NCBI GenBank assembly: GCA_964426605.1
Contig: CAYRQK010000001.1
Span: 496,001-560,000, forward strand
Origin: JAGQNT01 sp964426605
Lineage (GTDB): Bacteria > Patescibacteriota > Saccharimonadia > Saccharimonadales > UBA4665
Length of the DNA: 64,000 nucleotides
Reading direction: 5' to 3'
The notes beneath the pieces were generated by a model. It worked only from the letters and a program-made list of their open reading frames with translations. It was not told where the DNA came from and did not search any database. Position 1 is the first letter of the stretch; each line of letters begins with the position of its first letter. Positions 1 to 7,077 of the stretch are shown one piece after another. The translations under genes and the position numbers were made by a program.

Positions 1-1
1 C

Positions 2-199
2 GCATTCCGAAACCACGATTGGAAAGACGTCCTCAATCAGCAAGATGACCTCTATCAAGAAAAGCTGTTCGAGGTTACCACTAGGCTATACGAAGACATC
101 CCAAACGCTGGCCAAAACGAAGACGATTTTATGGCCGGCTACCTGTACGCTGCCAACCTCATCTTTACCGCCCTCACACCCGACGAGCCTTCGGTATAA
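2..199 (+). CDS. C-terminal end of an unidentified protein (partial)
   Basis: An open frame enters the window from the left and ends at TAA (197-199), giving about 65 residues rich in Asp, Glu and aromatic residues (for example NHDWKDVLNQQDD and FMAGYLYAANL). It reads as a helical C-terminus. I do not recognise the family and the start lies outside the window. No terminator hairpin is evident before the next promoter at about 340. Confidence 0.6.
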   Translation, partial: AFRNHDWKDVLNQQDDLYQEKLFEVTTRLYEDIPNAGQNEDDFMAGYLYAANLIFTALTPDEPSV

Positions 200-339
200 C
201 TATTGATGCACCGTACTTGGTGACTTTGGGGCCCGGCACAGTAAGGACAATGCACCGACCCAACAACCAGGGCCTTACCGACAGCGACCGACCGTCACAG
301 TGACAAGATACGACTAGGGGCCTGTAGTAGCCAAGTTCA

Positions 340-370
340 TTGACAGCATGTGCACCTGTCGCCGTATTAT
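340..370 (+). promoter_or_regulatory. Promoter of the VOC-protein operon
   Basis: A perfect -35 TTGACA (340-345) and a -10-like TATTAT (365-370) are separated by 19 bp. A GGAGGG ribosome site follows just before the ATG at 398. The spacer is longer than ideal. Confidence 0.45.
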
Positions 371-397
371 TAAAGGGAACGTAACGAGGAGGGTAAC

Positions 398-850
398 ATG
401 AGTAATCATCCAGTGGTACATTTTGAAATGGGATATAACGATAAGAGCCGCATGGTCAACTTTTATCAGACCGCTTTCGGCTGGCGAGCACAAGACATGG
501 GCGAAGATATGGGCGGCTACGTAGTAGCCCAGACAGCCGATACCGACGCAGATGGCATGGTCCAAACGCCGGGAACCATCAACGGCGGCTTCTACCAAAA
601 GACGGACGACCCAACCTCACAAGCCCCGTCCATCGTCATCTCGGTACAAAATATCAAGCAAGCAATGGAAGACGTGAAGTTAGCCGGCGGCGTCATCAAC
701 GGCAGCATGTTGCCAGACGGCAGTAAAACTATGGAACCAACCGAGATTCCGGGCGTTGGCCTCTGGATGTCCTGCAACGATACCGAAGGTAACCGCTTCA
801 GTATACTGCAGCCCAATCCCCGTACCAGTCAGATGGGGGAGCAGTCATGA
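398..850 (+). CDS. VOC family (glyoxalase/bleomycin-resistance fold) protein
   Basis: 150 aa. The N-terminal pattern VVHFEMGYNDKSRMVNFYQ followed by FGW is typical of vicinal-oxygen-chelate proteins, with a second beta-alpha-beta half that ends in GNRFSILQPNP. Such proteins are metal-dependent lyases, dioxygenases or drug-binding proteins, and the substrate cannot be read from the sequence. GAGGAGGG lies just upstream of the ATG. It is the first of three VOC-type genes in a row and overlaps the next by 4 bp (ATGA), so they are probably co-transcribed and cytoplasmic. Confidence 0.85.
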   Translation: MSNHPVVHFEMGYNDKSRMVNFYQTAFGWRAQDMGEDMGGYVVAQTADTDADGMVQTPGTINGGFYQKTDDPTSQAPSIVISVQNIKQAMEDVKLAGGVINGSMLPDGSKTMEPTEIPGVGLWMSCNDTEGNRFSILQPNPRTSQMGEQS

Positions 851-1284
851 GCGCCGTCGGTACGTACCTCAATTTTGTCCGCAACACTGAAGAGGCCTTT
901 GAGTTCTACAAAACGGTGTTTGGCACCGAATTCGAGGGGGAAGTAACACGCTTCGGCACCGTGCCCACCGAACCCGGCCAGCCAGCTACTCCGGACAGCG
1001 ACAAGGATTTGATCGTGCACGTCACGTTACCCATACTGGGCGGACACAAACTACACGGCACCGACGCCCCAGAATCCATGGGATTCAAACTCAACTTTGG
1101 CGACAACATGCACATCTTACTAGAGCCCGATTCACTCGAAGAATCGCAACGCCTGTTCGAAGCGCTTTCTGCCGGCGGTGAGGTAGATATGCAGTTAGAG
1201 AAGATGTTTTGGGGTGACTACTTTGCTTCCTGGGCAGACCAATTTGGCACGAGATGGATGATGAACTATCACGAAGGGATCTAG
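847..1284 (+). CDS. VOC family protein, PhnB-like
   Basis: 145 aa. It opens with VGTYLNFVRNTEEAFEFYKTVFG and ends with FWGDYFASWADQFGTRWMMNY, the signature of PhnB/YdcJ-type glyoxalase-fold proteins of unknown biochemical role. The start overlaps the upstream stop (ATGA). Its stop is followed within 10 nt by the third VOC-type gene with a strong AGGAGG site. Confidence 0.85.
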   Translation: MSAVGTYLNFVRNTEEAFEFYKTVFGTEFEGEVTRFGTVPTEPGQPATPDSDKDLIVHVTLPILGGHKLHGTDAPESMGFKLNFGDNMHILLEPDSLEESQRLFEALSAGGEVDMQLEKMFWGDYFASWADQFGTRWMMNYHEGI

Positions 1285-1292
1285 GAGGAACT

Positions 1293-1754
1293 ATGGCAGA
1301 AATAACGCAAAAAATTACACCAAACCTGTGGTTCAATGGCAACGCGAAGGAGGCAGTAGAGTTCTATTTGTCCGTCTTTCCGAATAGTAAGATTGGCGAC
1401 ACGGCCTATTACCCGACCGAAGGACTAGCTGACTTCCAGCAGAGTCTCGCCGGTAAGGAACTAACCATCGACTTCGAGTTGGAAGACCTACGCTTTACGG
1501 CTATCAATGCCGGACCGGAGTTTAAGTTTAGCGAAGCCATATCTTTCGTTATCAGCTGCAAAGACCAGGCAGAGATCGATTACTACTGGGAACGACTCTC
1601 GAGTGTGCCTGAGGCCGAGCAGTGCGGCTGGTGCAAAGACAAGTACGGCCTCAGCTGGCAAGTAGTGCCGGCCAACATGGGCGAGCTCATGAACCGGCCA
1701 CATGCTTTCGCCAACCTGATGCAAATGCACAAATTGGAGATCGAGAAATTCTAG
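1293..1754 (+). CDS. VOC/PhnB-like protein (3-demethylubiquinone methyltransferase-type domain)
   Basis: 153 aa from ATG 1293, chosen because AGGAGG (1283-1288) sits at ideal distance; an upstream in-frame start at 1254 would overlap the previous gene. The motif ITPNLWFNGNAKEAVEFYLSVFP and the later CGWCKDKYGLSWQVVP are hallmarks of the family often labelled 3-demethylubiquinone-9 3-methyltransferase. True methyltransferase activity is unlikely: the fold is VOC. It is the last gene of the three-gene cluster. Confidence 0.85.
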   Translation: MAEITQKITPNLWFNGNAKEAVEFYLSVFPNSKIGDTAYYPTEGLADFQQSLAGKELTIDFELEDLRFTAINAGPEFKFSEAISFVISCKDQAEIDYYWERLSSVPEAEQCGWCKDKYGLSWQVVPANMGELMNRPHAFANLMQMHKLEIEKF

Positions 1755-1822
1755 CACGATAGAGCTCGGATGCGGGAGTAAAATCAAAGTAAACCAGCAA
1801 GCTAAACAGAGGATTACAACCC

Positions 1823-2065
1823 ATGAGCGAGAACGAAAAACAGCAGCAACAAATTAATTTTAACTTTGATCCAAATAAGGTACCGGTCCTCTACGTTGAT
1901 ACCTACGTGATTGGTTCTAACGAACATGTCCTGACTTTTAACTTTGCCCAAGCGTTGCCGGGGTCGAACCAGCAAAATGTTGTCAGCCGGGTAGCCTTGA
2001 CACTGTCGCAGGCCAAAGAGTTCGTGGCCAACTTAAACGACCACATCCAAAAATACGAGTTATAA
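1823..2065 (+). CDS. DUF3467 family protein
   Basis: 80 aa. The layout VPVLYVDTYVIGSNEHVLTFNF...QNVVSRVALTLSQAKEFVANLNDHIQKYE matches the small DUF3467 family found widely in bacteria; its function is unknown. An AGAGGA site precedes the ATG. It is separate from the VOC operon by 68 bp. Confidence 0.75.
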   Translation: MSENEKQQQQINFNFDPNKVPVLYVDTYVIGSNEHVLTFNFAQALPGSNQQNVVSRVALTLSQAKEFVANLNDHIQKYEL

Positions 2066-2075
2066 ACGTGTCGAC

Positions 2076-2480
2076 CTAGCCCTGCCTAAACGGATAGCGC
2101 AGATTGATTTCTTTCATAAGTGATTCGACACCAAATTCGGCAATTTCTTCAGGTGATAAAAGTTGGAGCTGGTGGGCTAGATCTGGCCGAGCATAGCGGC
2201 CAGGATCCTGGCTAACAATATCGGCCGGAGTCATCGTACTAACTTCTGGGTCATACGCTGTTATCAAATACGGCACTGAAAAAGTGTTGTCACGATCAGC
2301 CAAGCACATCATGACCGCAAAATCACCCAACCGAATACCTTGCACGAGTACCGGCTGATGCGCATCATCGATCCGCCGGAAAGTCTGTTCCTCATCAATC
2401 AAAGGCAAGAGCCGGCCCTCGCGGACTTCAACATGGCCATTCTCGGCGCTAAAAATAGTTTGTGCCTCAAAAAGTATCAT
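2076..2480 (-). CDS. Hypothetical protein
   Basis: 134 aa, convergent with the DUF3467 gene. It is acidic, with no membrane segment or signal. The core is VLVQGIRLGDFAVMMCLADRDN followed by a short Pro-rich loop. I do not recognise it. Codon use resembles the neighbours and the frame is long with no better competitor on the other strand, which supports it being real. Confidence 0.6.
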   Translation of the reverse strand: MILFEAQTIFSAENGHVEVREGRLLPLIDEEQTFRRIDDAHQPVLVQGIRLGDFAVMMCLADRDNTFSVPYLITAYDPEVSTMTPADIVSQDPGRYARPDLAHQLQLLSPEEIAEFGVESLMKEINLRYPFRQG

Positions 2481-2618
2481 ACCCTCATACTACTCCAATG
2501 TGACCGGTTAGAAAGTGCACCCCGGCCAGCAGAATATCCACGAAATCATCACACAATCTGGCGCGGTTAAGTGGCGTAGGGGGGCCCGCCATAACAGCGG
2601 GGCCCCTATCCCGGTCTC

Positions 2619-2650
2619 CAAAAACAAAAAACCGCGCATCTTCGCGCGGT
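2619..2650 (-). terminator. Rho-independent terminator of the 38-aa membrane protein gene
   Basis: Perfect 7-bp arms ACCGCGC/GCGCGGT (2631-2650) lie just after the stop of the small gene at 2654 on the - strand, followed on that strand by a T-rich run (TTTTTTGTTTTTGG). Confidence 0.85.
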
Positions 2651-2653
2651 GAT

Positions 2654-2770
2654 CTATTTGAAGCGGCCGTTGACCATACGTGCGGCCAAGCAAAGCAGAA
2701 GTACTGCTGCGCCCAGGCCGACCATAAAGATTGTCAGGCCGACGGGTGATCCCCATCCAACTACATCCAT
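2654..2770 (-). CDS. Small single-span membrane protein (38 aa)
   Basis: A 38-residue frame starting MDVVGWGSPVGL and ending ARMVNGRFK. Residues about 10-31 form one hydrophobic helix (Gly, Leu, Val, Ala rich) with a basic C-terminus, so a cytoplasmic C-end is likely. Support: GGAGGG 6 nt before the ATG, a good promoter (TTGCCA-N17-TATGAT) upstream and a terminator directly downstream, making a complete one-gene unit. Function unknown. Confidence 0.7.
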   Translation of the reverse strand: MDVVGWGSPVGLTIFMVGLGAAVLLLCLAARMVNGRFK

Positions 2771-2802
2771 GGTGTTCCCTCCGTTAGATTGGTAGTGACT
2801 GC

Positions 2803-2831
2803 ATCATAGTACCGTTTTGCGGCTTTGGCAA
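2803..2831 (-). promoter_or_regulatory. Sigma70-type promoter for the 38-aa membrane protein
   Basis: Read on the - strand: TTGCCA (2826-2831), 17-bp spacer, TATGAT (2803-2808). Transcription would start about 25 nt upstream of the start codon at 2770. Confidence 0.75.
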
Positions 2832-2897
2832 GAATACGGGGTGGAATAATATAGGCTGACACGAGAAGATCGCGACTAAGCCCCCATACACTGGAAA

Positions 2898-2943
2898 TGC
2901 CCCAACTTTTCCCGCCTACAGCGGACCACGAAAAGTTGGGGCA
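2898..2943. terminator. Perfect 13-bp inverted repeat, probable terminator of the Gam-like gene
   Basis: Arms 2898-2910 and 2931-2943 (TGCCCCAACTTTT and its complement) enclose a 20-nt loop, 5 bp beyond the stop of the - strand Gam-like gene. There is no clear T-run after it, so it may act as an mRNA 3' stabiliser rather than a classic terminator. Confidence 0.55.
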
Positions 2944-2947
2944 GGGG

Positions 2948-3505
2948 CTAAACCTCCTGGGGTAGGGTGACGCTAAGTTTGCTCTGCTCGAGGACGATCT
3001 CTTCGCCCTGTGTCTTGCTGGGCTTGATAATCAAGCTGACATTGCGTCCAATGCGCAAGCCTCGGATGCGGGCCACGAATGCCGGGTCGGCCTTCAGGGC
3101 ACGCTTATCCAGAGTGACTTTGCCGCGACGCAAGAACCTGGTGGCACCTCGTTTGCGACGAATATTCTGAATGATCTTGTTCTCGTCGTCTTCCACAAAT
3201 AGAGCCTCGGGGCTGAAGCGTAGACTGATCTCACCATTGCGGGTCCGTATGGTTTTGGTCTTACCAAGAACAAGCAGCGCAAAGCTGGGCACTACCAGTT
3301 CGACTAGCTCCGCGGTCAGTGCAGACAGCTGCTTGCTGAGCGCATCGATCGCCGGACCCTCACGATCTTTCAGTGTCTGAATGTGTTTGTTCAGCCGGGC
3401 CTGTCGGACTAAAAGCGCACGGTGCGTGATACCAATTTCACGCATCAGCTCATTGGCTCGCCGACCCGTATCCCTGATGTTGACGATGGCCACAGCCACC
3501 ACCAC
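2948..3505 (-). CDS. Host-nuclease-inhibitor Gam-like protein
   Basis: 185 aa from GTG 3505. An N-terminal helical region (DTGRRANELMREIG..., about residues 10-70) with a long charged coiled coil is followed by GKTKTIRTRNGEISLRFSPEAL and VEDDENKIIQNIRRKR, then LKADPAFVARIRGLRI. This order matches phage Mu Gam-like proteins, which bind DNA ends as Ku-like dimers and block exonucleases. In CPR genomes such genes can be chromosomal, and no phage gene lies next to it here. It stands alone, with an inverted repeat at its 3' end. The assignment rests on the pattern only. Confidence 0.65.
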   Translation of the reverse strand: MVVAVAIVNIRDTGRRANELMREIGITHRALLVRQARLNKHIQTLKDREGPAIDALSKQLSALTAELVELVVPSFALLVLGKTKTIRTRNGEISLRFSPEALFVEDDENKIIQNIRRKRGATRFLRRGKVTLDKRALKADPAFVARIRGLRIGRNVSLIIKPSKTQGEEIVLEQSKLSVTLPQEV

Positions 3506-3636
3506 CTTTCATTGATGTAATGTACGAAGATTAGCGTCACCTATAGTACACCAAATACTCCGGCTCACAAATGTATTATTCGTTACTGCCAGACACCGGC
3601 AGCGCACCAGCTGGAGGGGAGTGCTATGCTAAGGGC

Positions 3637-4347
3637 ATGCAGAAATTCGCAGTATTCGATATCGACGGCACCGTTATTCGATGGCAGTTGTACCACGCCA
3701 TTGTCGACGAGCTGGGCAAACACGGCCATCTAGCACCCGGCCAGCACGAACGCATCCGTCAAGCTCGCCACACTTGGAAAAGTCGCAGTCACAGCAGCTC
3801 GTTCAATGAGTACGAGGAAGCAGTGATCGAGATCTATCACCAGGCCCTTATCGACCTCGATGTGTACGATTATGCTAAGGCAATCGATACGGTCTTCGGA
3901 ACCTACAAAGATCAGGTGTACACCTATACCCGCGATCTTGTTCGTGACCTCAAGATACAGGGCTACCTCCTGTTTGTCATCTCGGGGTCGCAACACGAAA
4001 TTATCCAGAAACTAGGCGACTACTACGGCTTCGACGATGTAATCGGCACTCGTTACGAGCAAGTTGATGGCCACTTTACCGGCCACCGCGATGTCGTCTA
4101 TGGCCATAAAGCCGAGCTGCTGCAGGGGCTCATCGAGAAGCATCATCTCACACTGCCCGGAAGCATAGCCGTGGGTGATACGGCTAGCGACATCGCCATG
4201 CTGGAGCTAGTCGAGCAACCGATCGCGTTCAATCCCAGCCAAGAGTTGCTTGTGCATGCCCAAACAAAAGGTTGGCCCATCGTCATCGAACGCAAAAATG
4301 TAATCTACAAGCTGGAAAAGAGCGATGGATCGTACCTACTGGTATAA
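3637..4347 (+). CDS. HAD-superfamily (IB-type) phosphatase
   Basis: 236 aa from ATG 3637. HAD motif I FDIDGTV is at residues 6-12, motif II is FVISGSQ, and motif IV is VGDTASDIAMLELV; the cap after motif I is helical, as in SerB/HAD-IB enzymes. It should hydrolyse a small phosphate monoester; the substrate is not readable. The start at 3637 is preferred over 3571 because it begins directly with the motif I strand and a TATGCT -10 (3625-3630) lies 6 nt upstream, implying a leaderless mRNA. It overlaps the next gene by 23 bp. Confidence 0.8.
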   Translation: MQKFAVFDIDGTVIRWQLYHAIVDELGKHGHLAPGQHERIRQARHTWKSRSHSSSFNEYEEAVIEIYHQALIDLDVYDYAKAIDTVFGTYKDQVYTYTRDLVRDLKIQGYLLFVISGSQHEIIQKLGDYYGFDDVIGTRYEQVDGHFTGHRDVVYGHKAELLQGLIEKHHLTLPGSIAVGDTASDIAMLELVEQPIAFNPSQELLVHAQTKGWPIVIERKNVIYKLEKSDGSYLLV

Positions 4348-5116
4348 GCAGACGAAGGGGCAACCGCTATTTCCTGATATGCTGTGGAGCCGGCCCGAAA
4401 ATAGGCGACACGCCGGTAAGTTACTGATCATTGGCGGCAACGGATACGAATTCAAAGCTCCGGCCAATGCCTACGGTGACGCACTGAACGCTGGCATCGG
4501 TGATGCAAAAGTACTGCTGCCGGACAGTATGCGAAAAATAGTGCAAGATATTTTTCCCGAGGCCGAATTTGCGCCCACCACGCCCAGCGGCAGTTTTGCC
4601 CGTACTGCCCTTCAGCAGGGTATCGAACGAGCCGAGTGGGCTGACGGCCTACTGCTGGCGGGCGATCTGGGGCGCAACAGTGAAACAGCCATATTTCTGG
4701 AAAGCCTGCTACAAAAATACACAGGACTGGTGGCCATCACCAAGGATGCGGCTGAGCACTGCCTGAGTACACCGACGGACTGTCTACAACGACCCCAGAC
4801 CACCGCCGTTCTGACTATGGCGCAGTTACAAAAACTCGGAACCAACGCCAACTTCACCACGGCGTTTACGCTCAGCATGGACCTGCTACACTTGGTCGAC
4901 GCACTTCACGAATTCACCGCCACCTGGCCGCTGCACATCATCGTCAAGCACGTGGATAATCTGCTCGTTGCCAGTGCTGGCCAAGTGAGCACCACCAAAG
5001 TGGAGCCATCGACCGGACCGTGGCGCGTCCACACCGCCGCTCACGCCATAACCTGGTGGATACAGAACCCCTCACGCCCATTCCAGGCACTCACAACTAG
5101 CCTCGCTACGGATTAG
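4325..5116 (+). CDS. Ribokinase-fold protein resembling NAD(P)H-hydrate dehydratase
   Basis: 263 aa. The segment RPENRRHAGKLLIIGGNGYEF, then DAKVLLPDSMRK and GLLLAGDLGRNSET, resembles YjeF C-terminal (ADP/ATP-dependent NAD(P)H-hydrate dehydratase) proteins, which repair hydrated nicotinamide cofactors. The usual C-terminal GxGD catalytic motif is not seen; the equivalent stretch reads NANFTTAFT. It may therefore be a divergent or non-catalytic member. It overlaps the HAD gene by 23 bp, so the two are translationally coupled. Confidence 0.5.
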   Translation: MDRTYWYKQTKGQPLFPDMLWSRPENRRHAGKLLIIGGNGYEFKAPANAYGDALNAGIGDAKVLLPDSMRKIVQDIFPEAEFAPTTPSGSFARTALQQGIERAEWADGLLLAGDLGRNSETAIFLESLLQKYTGLVAITKDAAEHCLSTPTDCLQRPQTTAVLTMAQLQKLGTNANFTTAFTLSMDLLHLVDALHEFTATWPLHIIVKHVDNLLVASAGQVSTTKVEPSTGPWRVHTAAHAITWWIQNPSRPFQALTTSLATD

Positions 5117-5370
5117 GCTGATTCTTGACGTGGAGTTACCACGGCAATTTGATGAATCGCATGCAGCACATGAGGTGATAACTGTACGTGCCAGCTAGCA
5201 GCAGCCTCCACGTCGTCGCTTTCGACCATCGCAGACCCAGTATCGACAACTTGTACCGGCTCATCTACCTCAAGCGTCATGTCTTGCGGACCATAGCAGT
5301 GTTTGGGGCGCGCTCGCAGACCACGTCGTTCCATGAGTCGTTTCTCAAATTGATATCTATTCGCACTCAT
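5113..5370 (-). CDS. Hypothetical protein (85 aa)
   Basis: A small soluble protein with a basic N-terminus (YQFEKRLMERRGLRARPKH) and an acidic middle (LEVDEPVQVVDTG). GAGGA and a TAGAAT hexamer lie upstream of the ATG on the - strand, supporting expression. It is convergent with, and overlaps by 4 bp, the preceding ribokinase-fold gene. Family not recognised. Confidence 0.55.
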   Translation of the reverse strand: MSANRYQFEKRLMERRGLRARPKHCYGPQDMTLEVDEPVQVVDTGSAMVESDDVEAAASWHVQLSPHVLHAIHQIAVVTPRQESA

Positions 5371-5418
5371 ACAAAAATCCTCATTCTACCAAATGCTAAC
5401 CGGGGACACATTTGTTAT

Positions 5419-5531
5419 AAAAGCATTCCTGGTGGGCGAGGAGGGACTTGAACCCTCACGAGCTTACGCTCACAAGATTTTGAGTCTAGCGCGTCTACCA
5501 ATTCCGCCACCCGCCCCCCAGGAATGCTTTT
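5419..5531. repeat. 14-bp perfect inverted repeat bracketing tRNA-Leu
   Basis: AAAAGCATTCCTGG (5419-5432) and its exact complement (5518-5531) flank the tRNA, so the precursor RNA can extend the acceptor stem by another long helix. The left arm includes the encoded CCA end. Confidence 0.8.
5430..5516 (-). tRNA. tRNA-Leu (CAA)
   Basis: Read on the - strand, 5' GGGCGGG pairs with CTCGCCC, followed by discriminator A and an encoded CCA (5430-5432). D-arm GGCGGAATTGGTAGAC, anticodon loop CTCAAAA (anticodon CAA), a long class II variable arm with TGAGCGTAAGCTC, and T-arm GGTTCAAGTCC are visible. The anticodon stem has one T-T mismatch. Confidence 0.93.
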
Positions 5532-5778
5532 GTCACTCGCGGCGAATACGTTGTTCATTCGTTCCTACACCGCAGCACAAATTGTTAAAAACGTGTAACG
5601 CCTCCATCGCCTGCCACGACGATCTAAGGTGTTAGCGAAAGGAAAGAGTGGGCCAGCACGGCGTACACTTGGCACGAATTCGGCTACGCCGATAGGCCAA
5701 TGAGCAAAGTCGTTGGTTTGTCTCATTCCCCGAACAGGGGTTATTGTACTATACTTGAAGGAAACTAGCACAAGTTTT

Positions 5779-7071
5779 ATGGCAGCAAGCAAGAACCCAC
5801 TATTCCCGAATCAGAGTGAACCCGCGGCAAAGCAGGGCGCGGGCTACGTGCTGCCTGACCAAAACCGAATCATGCAGCCACTCGCTAATAGCGAAAAAGC
5901 CTCAATCGCCGCCAACCCGGCAGCTGACCTCATCCGTAGCAAGCTTGAGCGCCTCTACTCGGAGGAGCCCGACCCATTTGCCGAAGAGCGCGAAGCCGCG
6001 GTCGCCAAGCCGCGTAGCAAACACCAAATGTTCATGCACCAGCTCAGCACATCAGGCAAGGGCTTGGCCGAAATCCAGACCGAATGGCACAACTACTACG
6101 TCTCGCTGCCCGATAACGAAAAGCACCAAGTCTGGCACGAATTCTACGAGAACAACCAAACAGCCAAGCCGGCCGAACGGCCAGCAATACCGACCGATAA
6201 AGCCCGTCAAACCCTCGTGAGGCCGGCAAATAGACGGGGTGGGCAAGCGATCATCGGCGATCACACCCCATTGCAGCCCACCGACCAGCGCACACCGAGC
6301 GCCATCCGGCAGCACATCCGCCACCACGTCGCCAAGCAAGCCGACAAATTATCCGTCAACACCAAGCAAAACATCAAATCCCTAATGTTCGGTCTGGCCA
6401 CGGGCGCCATCGTACTCGTCGTATTCCTGTTCGGCTTCTTCAACGAAGTTATCATCGCACCGTTCATCCAGCCCGGCCGAGCTAGTGCCACACCCATCAT
6501 CGTTAACAGCGACAGTGTCGATGCCAACACGCCCAGCGTCATTATCCCCAAAATCAATGTCCAAATCCCGGTTGTCTACAACCTGACCAGTAGCGACGAG
6601 AATGTCATCGAAAATGCGCTAGAAGACGGTGTGGTACACTACCCAACCACTGTCAATCCGGGCGAAACTGGCAACGCCGCCTTTTTCGGCCACAGCAGCA
6701 ACAATATATTCAACAAGGGCAAATACAAATTCGCTTTCGTGCTCCTGCACAAACTCCAAAAGGGTGATACATTCTATCTGACATATGGGGGCCAGGTGTA
6801 CGGCTACACCGTCATCGATCGCAAGATCGTTGATCCCAGCGAAGTCGGTGTACTCAACAGCGTACCCGGCCAAACCGCCACCGCCACGCTCATCACTTGT
6901 GACCCGCCGGGGACCAGTCTGCATCGTCTGGTAGTCGTGGGTAAGCAAGTCACTCCCAATCCTACGGCCAACGTTACTGCCACTCCAAAAGCGGCGGCGG
7001 CGCAGCCTAGCACACAGCTACCGGGCAATGGTCCAACGCTATGGACACGCATGTGGCGTGCGATCTTTTAG
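5779..7071 (+). CDS. Sortase with long cytoplasmic N-terminal region
   Basis: 430 aa from ATG 5779. About 200 polar residues precede one membrane helix (about 202-222). The C-terminal domain carries a sortase catalytic set: His305 (FFGHSS), Cys374 (TLITCDPPGT) and Arg383 (LHRLVVVG). The TLxTC motif and length fit class D/E-like sortases, which anchor surface proteins by transpeptidation outside the membrane. A N-terminal extension this long is unusual for a sortase and may bind a cytoplasmic partner. A Pro/Ala/Thr tail follows the domain. Start 5779 is preferred over 5713 because a possible -10 (TATACT, about 5750) lies between them. Confidence 0.87.
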   Translation: MAASKNPLFPNQSEPAAKQGAGYVLPDQNRIMQPLANSEKASIAANPAADLIRSKLERLYSEEPDPFAEEREAAVAKPRSKHQMFMHQLSTSGKGLAEIQTEWHNYYVSLPDNEKHQVWHEFYENNQTAKPAERPAIPTDKARQTLVRPANRRGGQAIIGDHTPLQPTDQRTPSAIRQHIRHHVAKQADKLSVNTKQNIKSLMFGLATGAIVLVVFLFGFFNEVIIAPFIQPGRASATPIIVNSDSVDANTPSVIIPKINVQIPVVYNLTSSDENVIENALEDGVVHYPTTVNPGETGNAAFFGHSSNNIFNKGKYKFAFVLLHKLQKGDTFYLTYGGQVYGYTVIDRKIVDPSEVGVLNSVPGQTATATLITCDPPGTSLHRLVVVGKQVTPNPTANVTATPKAAAAQPSTQLPGNGPTLWTRMWRAIF

Positions 7072-7077
7072 ACTAGG

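Noticed and set aside
2508..2756. 82-codon - strand frame
   Set aside because: It covers the terminator and the better-supported 38-aa gene in another frame.
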